Shown piece after piece: positions 35,991 to 44,775 of a DNA stretch of 64,000 nucleotides. The DNA lies in the NCBI GenBank assembly GCA_017618215.1, contig JAFZUQ010000008.1, forward strand, positions 1-64,000, read 5' to 3'. The notes below the pieces were generated by a model, which saw only the letters and a list, made by a program, of their open reading frames with translations, made no database searches and had not been told where the DNA came from. Numbering within the stretch: the first letter of the stretch is position 1; each line of letters begins with the position of its first letter. Source of the stretch: Elusimicrobiaceae bacterium. Its GTDB lineage: Bacteria > Elusimicrobiota > Elusimicrobia > Elusimicrobiales > Elusimicrobiaceae. Position numbers and translations under genes: made by a program.

Positions 35991-36545
35991 TTATAAAATA
36001 TATGTTGCTTCACCTTCGCCATAGTCTATTAACAATTTACCGCCAAGAGCCTTGCAAACTTTATTACCTTTACCCCGACCATAACAAGTTATCATACCAC
36101 GAAAATTTTCGTAATAAGGATCATCAGGCTGGTACATAATTATACCTAACTCACTTCCTTCATCTGTTGTATGACTGCAAGCAACAGCCCCGTTTGCTTC
36201 CTCATTAGCAAAACAATACCAATAATCATTTTCACATTCAGTATAATTAGCACAAGGCACTCCAAAATACGGATTAATCCAATCACTTGGCCAGTTGGCA
36301 TCTAAAACCTCTCCGTCCGGCGTTTCATTACAAACTCCATTCTCTTCGATTTTACAATAACTTCCGTGTTCCGTATTCCACTCCATTAAGGCATCTTTCC
36401 AACGGCGCATTAATGGTAATATACTTGTAACTTTTGCTTTTGCTACAGCAGTTTGGTATTGCGGCAAAGCAATAGCGGCAAGTACACCGATAATTAAAAC
36501 AACGACCAATAATTCAATTAAAGTAAAACCTTTTTTGTTTTTCAT
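35991..36545 (-). CDS. Type IV pilin-like protein (SILPLMRRWKDAL group)
   Basis: 184 aa. Leader MKNKKG, then [24 protein letters not shown]. The following block VTSILPLMRRWKDAL is shared with the pilin at 62901. The C-terminal domain has six or more Cys, acidic loops and ends with KVCKALGGKLL, again shared. AGGAG precedes the ATG. It has its own promoter with a T14 tract in the spacer, and no pilus-assembly genes are adjacent. It is one member of a dispersed single-gene family, perhaps with variable surface domains. Confidence 0.93.
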   Translation of the reverse strand: MKNKKGFTLIELLVVVLIIGVLAAIALPQYQTAVAKAKVTSILPLMRRWKDALMEWNTEHGSYCKIEENGVCNETPDGEVLDANWPSDWINPYFGVPCANYTECENDYWYCFANEEANGAVACSHTTDEGSELGIIMYQPDDPYYENFRGMITCYGRGKGNKVCKALGGKLLIDYGEGEATYIL

Positions 36546-36594
36546 AAAATCTCCTAATTCACCCGTATGGTATTTTAATTTAATTTACACATAT

Positions 36595-36623
36595 ATTATG
36601 AAAAAAAAAAAAAACGATGTCAA
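36595..36623 (-). promoter_or_regulatory. Pilin promoter with T14 spacer
   Basis: Minus strand: TTGACA (36618-36623), spacer TCG plus fourteen T (exactly 17 bp), then CATAAT (36595-36600). The expected leader is about 43 nt. A homopolymer of this length in a promoter spacer can slip and alter promoter strength. The pilins at 62901 and 115 have the same plan. Confidence 0.7.
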
Positions 36624-36666
36624 GGATATCGTAGTAAAATAAAAATGTAGGAAGAATATTTTATCT

Positions 36667-36709
36667 AATAAATTCAAACCGTACACACCGCCCTACAAGT
36701 ATTTTTGAG
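36667..36709 (+). repeat. Partial copy of the smc-flanking repeat
   Basis: It matches the left end of the repeat at 36981: AATAAA..CAAACCGTA, then after a variable 15 nt CAAGTATTTTTGAG. Same orientation, 314 bp upstream. Similarity stops after this point. Confidence 0.65.
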
Positions 36710-36740
36710 ATTATAAATAAATATTTCTTTTTATTTTCGC

Positions 36741-36952
36741 CCCACACTTTTTTTACTTGTAAAAAAAGTGGGTGGGAGAATTAAAGAGGGGGGTAGTGTA
36801 AAATAAAGTATTTCCTAATTTCATACTACCCCAATCCCTGCCCCTCTGTCACTCCGTGACATCTCCCCAATTTTGGTTTGCACCAAAATTAGGGCGAAAC
36901 AAGCGGAAATTCTATCCCTCCACCCGGGTAGAATTACCCTTAAAAGTGTGGG
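36741..36952. repeat. Palindrome-rich element with 11-bp terminal inverted repeats
   Basis: CCCACACTTTT (36741-36751) is exactly inverted at 36942-36952. Inside are several smaller dyads: GGGGTAGT/ACTACCCC, GTCACTCCGTGAC, CCTAATTTTGGTGC with its near-inverse, and ATTCTA/TAGAAT. There is no open frame of note. At 212 bp, without a transposase, it resembles a non-autonomous MITE-like element. It sits between two direct copies of the smc-flanking repeat, in a 655-nt gap (36546-37200) that otherwise holds only the pilin promoter and the smc promoter. Confidence 0.55.
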
Positions 36953-36980
36953 AGGGAATTATAGGAAGTATTTCAAATTT

Positions 36981-37155
36981 AATAAAGCCAAACCGTAATC
37001 ATTATCCGGCAAGTATTTTTGAGGAAATTTAAATTTTTATTTGACGACGTGTACCCAGAAGTAAAATGAGCGAAGCGAATTTGCGGTACTCTAGGAGAAT
37101 AAAAACTAAAATTTACCAAAAAGACTTTGACGGCAAATAACAAATAATTGCAAAT
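36981..37155 (+). repeat. smc-flanking repeat, left arm
   Basis: About 175 bp that recurs inverted at 40676-40852, on the other side of smc. Shared blocks in order: AATAAA.CCAAACC, GGCAAGTATTTTTGAG, a GAAGCGAAGCG-like stretch, CGGTACT.TAGGAG, TAAAATTTACCAAAAAGAC, and GGCAAA.AA near the end. The divergence between blocks shows the copies are old or independently inserted. Confidence 0.75.
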
Positions 37156-37200
37156 TTCCTTTTTAACAATAGGTGCTCTAAATTTTGTATCATATAATAT

Positions 37201-40200
37201 ATGTATCTTAAAGCTCTGGAAATCATAGGTTTTAAATCATTTGCAGATAAAGTCCGCTTAAATTTTGAACCCGGTGTATCTTGTATTGTCGGGCCAAACG
37301 GTTGCGGTAAGTCAAATGTTATTGATTCCGTCCGTTGGGCTATCGGTGAAATGTCTTGGAAATCACTTCGCTCCGGTTCAATGGTTGATATCATTTTTAA
37401 CGGCACCAAACAAAGACCACCGCAAAATATGGCGCAGGTCAATATGATTTTTGATAACTCAAAGCGCGAACTTCCGATAGATTTTTCAGAAGTTACCGTT
37501 TCCCGTAAAATTTACCGCTCCGGTGAAAGTGAATATTATTTAAACCGCGTTCAATGCCGTTTAAAAGATATTCGCGAAATGTTTTTGGATACCGGTATCG
37601 GCGGTGAAGGCTATGCCATTATTGACCAGGGCTCAATCAGCCGCTTGCTTGAAAATGCCGGCCCGCTTGAAAGGCGCGAGATGTTTGAAGAAGTCGCCGG
37701 TGTTTCCAAATATAAAGCAAAACGCGATGAAGCTATACGCAAACTTGAACATGTTGATATGGATATTGCACGCTTAAGTGATACTTTGGCCCTTATTGCG
37801 GAGCAAATCAAAAAACTTGACAGTGAAGCCAGAAAAGCACGTTTATACCAAAAATACCGCGAAGAATTAAAGGAAAGTGAAATTGCCTTGGCGCTTGAAA
37901 ATATCAAAAGCCACGATAAAGAAATTAACCAAACCGCTTTTGCATTGGAACCGATTTCAAAAGAAATAAATGATTTGCAGGCCACCATTTCAGCCTTGGA
38001 AGGTGAGGCCGCGGCACTTGACCTCAATTTAACCCATAAACAAAAAGAATATCAGGAATTTAATGAAAAGATTTCCGCCGCGAAATATCAAATCGGCTTG
38101 CTTGAAGGCGTCGTGCAAAACTGCCAAAATATGACGGGCGAAATTACTTTACAACTTCAAAGTTCAAAAGCTGAGGAAGAATTAAGCAAAAAACGCTTGC
38201 TTGAACTTACTCCTGCTTTACAAAGTTTACAACAACAATTAAACCAAGCTGCTGAAGCGCTTGTTCCATTACAAGAAAAATACAATCAAAAATATGCGCA
38301 GGTTAAGCAAAATGAAGAACAATTAAAAATTGTGCAAGAGCAAATGGAAGCTTCAAGTTCAAAACTCTTAACTTTGGCGCAGCAGGAAATGGAATTAAGC
38401 GGCAAAATCGCCTTGGAAGAAAGTGCTATTTCACATGAAAATAATAATTTAATTACTTTGCAGCGCAATTTGGAAGCCCAAAAAGAACGCGCCGCAAGTA
38501 TCGAAGAGGAAATTACAAATTTCCAAAACACCGTCACCCAAAAGGAACAGGAATTAAACACTTTAAAACAAAAACAACAAGAGCTTGAAGAATCAAAGCG
38601 TAATTTGGAAAACCAAAGGCAGGAACTCAATAAAACTTTGAGTTCTTTGCAGGCGGGAATTGCCTCCTTAAAGACAAAAATGCAGATGATTGAAATGCAA
38701 GGCAAGAAAGATCCGTATTGGCTTGGTGCAAAAATTATTGAAGAAAATAAAATTTCCGGCATAATGGGCACTTTGCGCAAAAATATCAAATTTAAAAAAG
38801 AATATACTTTAACCGTCGAAGAAACTTTAGGTAAATTCTTAGATTCCTTAATTTGCCAAGATCTTGAAACCGCACAAAAAGCAATCAGTATTTTAAAACA
38901 AAAAGGTGGCGCACGCGGTAGATTTTTAATATTAAATAAAGTTCCTAAAGTACAAAATGAAAGCTCAATGTTCGGCAGTGCGCAAAACTTGCGTTCTTTA
39001 ATTGATTGCAAACCCGAACTTTCCGCTTTGCTTGATTATTTATGCTCCGGTTATGCTTTAGATGGTAGTGAAGTGGCCGGCAGTTTCTGGCTCTCCGGTG
39101 GGGAAAAGGAAGTAAAAACTTTGGAAAGTTTCTGGGCGGAAGAAGAATCTGCTAAGCAAGATTTAAAACAAAAAACCAAAGAGCAGGAAGAAACCGCACA
39201 AACAATAATCAAAAATATGGAAGAAATTTCCTTAAAAGAACAGGAAATTAAAAATACTTCCGCTAAAATTCAGGAAGATTTGCTTGCTTTAAATACAGCC
39301 AAAAATAATTTGGCCATTCGCCAAAGAAATAAACAGGAAATTGAAGCCGCACAAGAACAAATTAACAAAAACAAAGAAGAACTTTTGCAAAATTTAGAAG
39401 CGCGGAAACAAAAGATAAATACAGCAAAAGAAGAATTAAAAATCTTTAGAACTAAACAAGAAGAAACTAAAAAAGAGGCTGAAGCCGCCCGCCAAAAACG
39501 CGCTGAACTTGAAACCGAAGCCGCCAATTTAAAGACGGAAATTGAGCGCGCCAATGCCGCTTTATACGAAGTAAAATTAAAGAAAAATAATATTGAACTT
39601 GATTTAAAAACATCTTCAAGTGAACAACAAAACTTAGCGGAGCAGGAAAAAAAGCGTCAAGAGCAAATGCTAAAATCCCAAGAACGCGTAAAAGCTTTGG
39701 AAGAAGAAAAATTAACCTCCCAAGCAAAGCTTACCGCGCAGCGTGATGCTTTGGCTGCCTTAGAACTTTCCGAAACGAAAATGAAAGAAGGTCTAACCGC
39801 CCTTAAACTTGAATTTGATAACAAAAGTTCCGCTTTAAACAAAAATAAAACACGTGTTAATGAGCTTACGGTTAAGGCACATGATTTGGAAAATACTTTG
39901 ACAAATCACCGCCGCCAGAAAACCGCAATTATTAACACTTTGCTTGAAAGCTGGAATATAACACAAGAAGAAGCCCAAATGAAGTGGGGCGAAAAGAAAG
40001 TAGACCTTGAACGCGTAAAAATGATGCGCCATCGTATTGAAAGCATGGGTGCAGTAAATATGACTGCTCCAGAAGAATATGATGCCTTGAAAGAAAGAAA
40101 TGATTTCTTAACCAAACAAATTGAAGACTTGCAAAATGCAAAGCGCGATTTAAAGGCGGCAATAACCAAAATCAATGCTACTACGCGTGAAAACTTTAAA

Positions 40201-40671
40201 TATACTTTTGAGCAAGTTAGAACTTTCTATAAACAAATTTACAAGAAGCTATCCATGGGCGGTGAGGCTGAACTTACCTTGACCGATCCGAACAATTTAC
40301 TTGAAACAGGTATTGAAGTTACTGCACAACCGCCCGGTAAAAAACTGTTAAGCATAGCGGTATTATCAGGCGGTGAAAAGGCCTTCGCTGCTTTGGCTTT
40401 ACTTTTTGCCTTCTTCATGCACAAACCTTCGCCCTTTTGTATTTTGGACGAGGCCGATGCACCTCTGGACGAAGCTAATGTCGGCAGATATGTTGATGTT
40501 ATCAAAGAATTTTCCGCCAACACCCAATTTATTGTGGTAACGCATAATAAGACTACGATGTCCGCAGCACAAATGCTTTACGGTATTACAATGGAAGAAA
40601 AGGGTGTTTCCAAAGTCCTTTCCTTGAACCTTAAAGAACAAGAAGAAAAGATTAATCAACTTGTTGCTTAA
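37201..40671 (+). CDS. smc: Chromosome segregation protein SMC
   Basis: 1156 aa. The condensin ATPase that organises and segregates chromosomes. The N-terminal head has Walker A GPNGCGKSNVIDSVRW (near residue 32); two long coiled coils flank a hinge (about 500-640). The C-terminal head has signature LSGGEKAFAALALLFAF (near 1055) and Walker B FCILDEADAPLDEAN. Length is typical. TATCAT (37188-37193) ends 7 nt before the ATG, no Shine-Dalgarno is present, and the message is probably leaderless. scpA and scpB are not in the window. The gene is bracketed by inverted repeats. Confidence 0.97.
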   Translation: MYLKALEIIGFKSFADKVRLNFEPGVSCIVGPNGCGKSNVIDSVRWAIGEMSWKSLRSGSMVDIIFNGTKQRPPQNMAQVNMIFDNSKRELPIDFSEVTVSRKIYRSGESEYYLNRVQCRLKDIREMFLDTGIGGEGYAIIDQGSISRLLENAGPLERREMFEEVAGVSKYKAKRDEAIRKLEHVDMDIARLSDTLALIAEQIKKLDSEARKARLYQKYREELKESEIALALENIKSHDKEINQTAFALEPISKEINDLQATISALEGEAAALDLNLTHKQKEYQEFNEKISAAKYQIGLLEGVVQNCQNMTGEITLQLQSSKAEEELSKKRLLELTPALQSLQQQLNQAAEALVPLQEKYNQKYAQVKQNEEQLKIVQEQMEASSSKLLTLAQQEMELSGKIALEESAISHENNNLITLQRNLEAQKERAASIEEEITNFQNTVTQKEQELNTLKQKQQELEESKRNLENQRQELNKTLSSLQAGIASLKTKMQMIEMQGKKDPYWLGAKIIEENKISGIMGTLRKNIKFKKEYTLTVEETLGKFLDSLICQDLETAQKAISILKQKGGARGRFLILNKVPKVQNESSMFGSAQNLRSLIDCKPELSALLDYLCSGYALDGSEVAGSFWLSGGEKEVKTLESFWAEEESAKQDLKQKTKEQEETAQTIIKNMEEISLKEQEIKNTSAKIQEDLLALNTAKNNLAIRQRNKQEIEAAQEQINKNKEELLQNLEARKQKINTAKEELKIFRTKQEETKKEAEAARQKRAELETEAANLKTEIERANAALYEVKLKKNNIELDLKTSSSEQQNLAEQEKKRQEQMLKSQERVKALEEEKLTSQAKLTAQRDALAALELSETKMKEGLTALKLEFDNKSSALNKNKTRVNELTVKAHDLENTLTNHRRQKTAIINTLLESWNITQEEAQMKWGEKKVDLERVKMMRHRIESMGAVNMTAPEEYDALKERNDFLTKQIEDLQNAKRDLKAAITKINATTRENFKYTFEQVRTFYKQIYKKLSMGGEAELTLTDPNNLLETGIEVTAQPPGKKLLSIAVLSGGEKAFAALALLFAFFMHKPSPFCILDEADAPLDEANVGRYVDVIKEFSANTQFIVVTHNKTTMSAAQMLYGITMEEKGVSKVLSLNLKEQEEKINQLVA

Positions 40672-40675
40672 TATT

Positions 40676-40852
40676 GAATCTGCAAATATTATTTTTTGCC
40701 GGCGGCGTCTTTTTGGTAAATTTTAATTTTTCCACTCCTAAAGTACCGAAATTACGCTTCGCTTCATATACTTCGCGGTACTCTTCGTCGCGGAGAAAAT
40801 CAAAATTTTCTCAAAAATACTTGCCAGATAACACTGTTGGTTTGGTTTTATT
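40676..40852 (-). repeat. smc-flanking repeat, right arm (inverted)
   Basis: It begins 4 nt after the smc stop. Read on the minus strand it aligns block by block with 36981-37155: the same ends, the CAAGTATTTTTGAG block (40810-40823 inverted) and the AAAATTTACCAAAAAGAC block. It fills the gap between smc and the convergent gene at 40866. An open frame across it is not supported as a gene. Confidence 0.75.
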
Positions 40853-40865
40853 CCAGACTGACTTA

Positions 40866-42362
40866 TTATAAAGTTCCTGTTTGCGAAGTAATTTTATTTA
40901 AATTAACTTTTTCTAGATATCTATCAAAGGTTTTATATACTTGCCTTTCTTGTTTAGCCGGATTAAAGGGTGATTTATCTACATTTAATTCATCAAGGCA
41001 ATCATTTATCGTTATTGCTATTTCAAATACTTCCAATAGGCCTAAAGGATTTTTAATGATTTCCGCTGAATTCCTCTCATCAGTGTAATAAATAGACATT
41101 TCCTGTAATGATAATAATTGCCCATTATCTATTTTATGTTTTATTTTTGCTAAATCGGATGCCCCAATGCTTTTAATAAGACTATTTTCGGCACTTATTT
41201 CTACAATTGCGGAAGCAAGTAAGAATGCGCCTATAGCCATAAAGGTTCCGGACAATTTTATCTTGCTTCTATCGACAACTTTTGTGCCTAGGGCCTTTTC
41301 TGCTTGCCTTATTTCATTCCTTACCAATTTAGTTTCCGGAGTGAAATCTAAAAGGTTATCAACAAAATTGATTCTTTCAGCAAGGGGCATTTTAGAAAGC
41401 ATCGTTGTTAATTTTTGGGCGGAAAATCTGTCTAATTTCCACAGTCTTCTGTTCGTTTGCTTCAGATAATACCTTATATGGGGAATTAATTGTTTTATTG
41501 TTAAGCCATCATCTGATACTTTTAAAGCAAATAATATAGCTTTTTGAGTTTCAGGTAAACGGGTTTCAAAATATCTTACAACTTCTTCAGCAGTATGGTT
41601 CTTTTTAGAGAAGAATTCTATAGTTTCCCTTGAAAAAGAACTCTCAGCCTTTTCTAATTGCTTGATTAATTGATCCATATCTTCTGAAAATGCCTTTTGA
41701 TAATAAGCTTGATCATCGGCTAAATCCTTTATAAATTCGTTTCTTACTCTGGATTCCTTTCTATATTGGTTTGATAGATATTCATATCTTGATTCCAGGC
41801 TATGGAAGTATACCGGTTTTAGAATACCGGAAATATCCTCTATTACTGGATGTTCTGCTATTATGTCGCTAATAGATAACATAGTATCTAAATAATGATT
41901 TTGTCTCTTAAATAAGGCATTCATTCGGCCATTGATATAATTTTCTGTTACTTTTCTCAAATAAGTGCCTTCCGGTAAGGCATCTAAATATTTGGCATAG
42001 GTTTTTCTCATTGTATCTTGGAATAATTGTACTTCATTTGCTAGTTCATTAAATTGCTCATAATACACTTTAAAAGAATTATTTATTTGCGCTTCTGCGG
42101 TATACGGGTTTCTGTATTTAACTATAGATTTTTTTTCAGGATTAATATAGTCAACATGAACGGCATTATTTGAAATATTCCACAGTGTATTCTTATATCT
42201 TCTTTGAATATCTTTTGCTAAAGCGGATAATTCCTCAATCTCTTCGCGGGATATTATGTCTGAAATTGCTTTTTCTTCCTGGCTGAAAATCTGCGTACTC
42301 GAAACTAATAAAATAATACCTAAAAGTATGCAGATATGTTTCTTTAAATTAAATGTTTTCAT
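40866..42362 (-). CDS. Secreted/envelope protein of unknown function
   Basis: 498 aa. N-terminal signal peptide (KKHICILLGIILLVSSTQIFS). The body is alpha-helical, rich in charged residues and Tyr/Arg, with a hydrophobic helix near residues 370-392 (GTFMAIGAFLLASAIVEIS) that could be a membrane anchor. No conserved catalytic motif was recognised. GAGGA precedes the ATG. It stands alone, between smc and PBP1A, and reads towards smc. Confidence 0.75.
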   Translation of the reverse strand: MKTFNLKKHICILLGIILLVSSTQIFSQEEKAISDIISREEIEELSALAKDIQRRYKNTLWNISNNAVHVDYINPEKKSIVKYRNPYTAEAQINNSFKVYYEQFNELANEVQLFQDTMRKTYAKYLDALPEGTYLRKVTENYINGRMNALFKRQNHYLDTMLSISDIIAEHPVIEDISGILKPVYFHSLESRYEYLSNQYRKESRVRNEFIKDLADDQAYYQKAFSEDMDQLIKQLEKAESSFSRETIEFFSKKNHTAEEVVRYFETRLPETQKAILFALKVSDDGLTIKQLIPHIRYYLKQTNRRLWKLDRFSAQKLTTMLSKMPLAERINFVDNLLDFTPETKLVRNEIRQAEKALGTKVVDRSKIKLSGTFMAIGAFLLASAIVEISAENSLIKSIGASDLAKIKHKIDNGQLLSLQEMSIYYTDERNSAEIIKNPLGLLEVFEIAITINDCLDELNVDKSPFNPAKQERQVYKTFDRYLEKVNLNKITSQTGTL

Positions 42363-42420
42363 TATTTCCTCATTTGTATCTATACTTATATTATGACCTT
42401 TATTTTTTCAGCGGACAAGA

Positions 42421-42462
42421 ATCTTTTGACCTATATGAAAAGGTCCAAAAGACCTATATAAA
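42421..42462 (-). terminator. Possible terminator after PBP1A gene
   Basis: On the minus strand a 9-bp stem with one bulge (CTTTTGGACC with GGTCAAAAG) lies about 40 nt beyond the PBP1A stop, next to a repeated GACCTATAT motif. No strong T-run follows, so this is tentative. Confidence 0.3.
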
Positions 42463-42498
42463 GAAACATTAATTTCTGTTTATGAGGAGGTAATACAT

Positions 42499-44655
42499 CT
42501 AAAAGGAACTAGGGGCAGTGCCTTTTTTGAAAGCTTCTAAGAATTTATTTCTGTCGGCAGGTAAAGCGAGTTTACCAGTTTCGGTATTAACAAATACAAA
42601 TTCAATACCATCAGGTACTGGGAAATCTTCCACAGGTTCGTCTTTTAAAATTTCGGACATAATGGAAGTCCACCAAGGGGCAACTGTACCGCCACCGGTC
42701 CATTTACCGCTTTCTTGGGAGGTATCATCATCATAACCCATCCAAGCACCTGCGGCGTAAGACGGAGTCATACCAATAAACCACATATCGCGATGGTTTT
42801 GGGAAGTTCCCGTTTTACCGGCAACAGGCCTCTTTAAGGCACGTGCTGCACCGCCAGTACCGCGGGCGACAACACCTTTCATCATGTTGATTAGTAAATA
42901 GGCATCTTGCGGTTTAAAAGCTTGTTTTTCATAAGGTATATGCCTTTCAAGTACGCGGCCGTTTTGGTCTTCTACGCGCTCAATAGCATAGTCATCAACT
43001 TGCACCCCTTTATTTGCAAAGGTGCTTAAAGCATTCAAATGTTCTTCGAGTGTTACAACAGCTGAACCAAGTGCCAAGGCCGGTGCGTTAGGCAAATTGC
43101 CTTTAATACCTGCACGGTGTGCAACATCAATAGTTTTTTTAGGTGTAACGGCATCAATCAAATTGATTGCCACTAAGTTCTTAGAAAGTTCCAAAGCGCG
43201 CCTTAAAGTAGTCAATCCTGAAGAGTTACCACCGTAATTTTTAGGCGCCCAAACATCAAAATCTTTAGTGTACATGAAAGGCTGTGCGGCAAGTGAAAGG
43301 GAGTATTGGTCTTTAGCCTCATCAAACATATTCCAGTTTTTACCGTCAAAGTAAAACACCATATCTAAATCGCGTATAGTGGATGTTGGTGTATAGCCCT
43401 TTTCCAAAGCGGCCATCCAAACATAAGGTTTAAAAGATGATCCAGGCTGACGTTTTGCTTGTGTTACGCGGTTAAAGTGGGATTCTTCATAATTTCTGCC
43501 TCCTACCATTACGCGTATAGCACCTGTTTTAACATCCCGCATATAAAATGCACCTTGAAGTTTAGGGTAATCAGGCTGCTCCTTTTTTTCTTGTTCGGTT
43601 TCTTCCGTATTTTCTTCTTTATTTTCCTCTTGCTCGCCCATGCCTTCTTCTTGGGCAATAGAGTCATCTACAAGTTCTATACCCAAATTTTTCGCGATTT
43701 TCTTGTCGTATTCGCTTAATTTTTCGTCCATTATTTTTTCGGCTATAGCCTGCTTTTCAATATCAATAGTGGTATAAATATTTAAGCCGCCTTTCCAGAA
43801 GGTATCAAAACCGTATTTCGGCTCAAGTTGGCGGCGAATATGTTCAATAAAGTAAAGCCCGGGTTTTGAGGATACACCCTTTTTTGTCGGTAATGCTTCG
43901 ATATTTGCCGCTTTGGCTTCCTCTTCTGTAATAAAACCCATTTCAAGCATGGAGTTTAATACTAGTGAGCGGCGAATTTTTGCTTGATCGGGGTTAGAAA
44001 ACGGGTTATACCTGCTCGGCAAAGGTATGACGCCGATAAGCATAGCACTTTCGCCCAAAGTTAAGTCCTGTAAATCTTTATCAAAATAGCGTTTTGCGGC
44101 GGCTTTTACACCGTAAGCACCCTCGCCCATATAAATTTCGTTTAAGTAGAGTTGCAAAATTTCCTGTTTGCTGAAGGCATGCTCAATTTGAACTGCCAAA
44201 AATATCTCGCGTATTTTACGGATTAACTTTTTCTCTTTACTCAAGAATACACCGCGGGAAAGTTGTTGTGTTAAAGTGGAGCCGCCTTGAGCCGCTTTCC
44301 CTCTTAAAATATCGCTCATCAAAGCGCGGAAAATACCTTTAAGGGAAAAGCCGCTATGCTCAAAAAACTCCCTGTCTTCCATAGCGATAACCGCGTTTTG
44401 AATATCAACCGGAATATCTGCCAAAGGGACAAGTTGGCGCTTTTCAACTGAAAATTCATAAATTAAATTGTTATTTTTATCAAAAACTTTTGTGGTAAGG
44501 GAGGGGGAATAATCTTCAAGTTCATATACAGGGGGGATACCGGAAACTATATAATAAGTAATACCTGCCCCAATTAAAATAAACAAAAAACTTACTCCAA
44601 AAAATAGGAGCAGGAAGGTTTTTGTTTTAAATATTCTAAAGAAATTCTTCAGCAC
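42499..44655 (-). CDS. mrcA: Penicillin-binding protein 1A (bifunctional)
   Basis: 718 aa, GTG start. A signal-anchor helix (about 13-35) is followed by a GT51 glycosyltransferase domain (MEDREFFEHSGFSLKGI; GGSTLTQQLSRG; EIYMGEGAYGVKAAAKRYF). The transpeptidase domain has SSFKP (Ser nucleophile), SKN and KTGTSQNHRD. An acidic Glu/Gln-rich insert lies between them (about 325-355). It polymerises and cross-links peptidoglycan. TATAAT (44662-44667, minus) ends 6 nt before the GTG, so the message looks leaderless. Confidence 0.95.
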   Translation of the reverse strand: MLKNFFRIFKTKTFLLLFFGVSFLFILIGAGITYYIVSGIPPVYELEDYSPSLTTKVFDKNNNLIYEFSVEKRQLVPLADIPVDIQNAVIAMEDREFFEHSGFSLKGIFRALMSDILRGKAAQGGSTLTQQLSRGVFLSKEKKLIRKIREIFLAVQIEHAFSKQEILQLYLNEIYMGEGAYGVKAAAKRYFDKDLQDLTLGESAMLIGVIPLPSRYNPFSNPDQAKIRRSLVLNSMLEMGFITEEEAKAANIEALPTKKGVSSKPGLYFIEHIRRQLEPKYGFDTFWKGGLNIYTTIDIEKQAIAEKIMDEKLSEYDKKIAKNLGIELVDDSIAQEEGMGEQEENKEENTEETEQEKKEQPDYPKLQGAFYMRDVKTGAIRVMVGGRNYEESHFNRVTQAKRQPGSSFKPYVWMAALEKGYTPTSTIRDLDMVFYFDGKNWNMFDEAKDQYSLSLAAQPFMYTKDFDVWAPKNYGGNSSGLTTLRRALELSKNLVAINLIDAVTPKKTIDVAHRAGIKGNLPNAPALALGSAVVTLEEHLNALSTFANKGVQVDDYAIERVEDQNGRVLERHIPYEKQAFKPQDAYLLINMMKGVVARGTGGAARALKRPVAGKTGTSQNHRDMWFIGMTPSYAAGAWMGYDDDTSQESGKWTGGGTVAPWWTSIMSEILKDEPVEDFPVPDGIEFVFVNTETGKLALPADRNKFLEAFKKGTAPSSF

Positions 44656-44775
44656 ATATAAATTATAGCATTTAATGGGTGGATCTTAAAACAAGTAGTG
44701 TGACATTTGCCCCATACTAAAAATTTATGATAAAATAAAATTATCTCAAGTAAGCTGTTATAAGTAGGGGATTTT

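Noticed and set aside
36546-37200. Possible CRISPR or tandem array in the repeat-rich gap
   Set aside because: The repeats are two or three dispersed copies with unequal spacing and no regular spacers.
37265-39842. Further open frames inside smc on both strands
   Set aside because: Shadows of a long, verified coding gene; no independent start signals.
40674-40871. 65-codon frame after smc
   Set aside because: It lies wholly in the smc-flanking inverted repeat, has no Shine-Dalgarno and does not stay open in the left copy.
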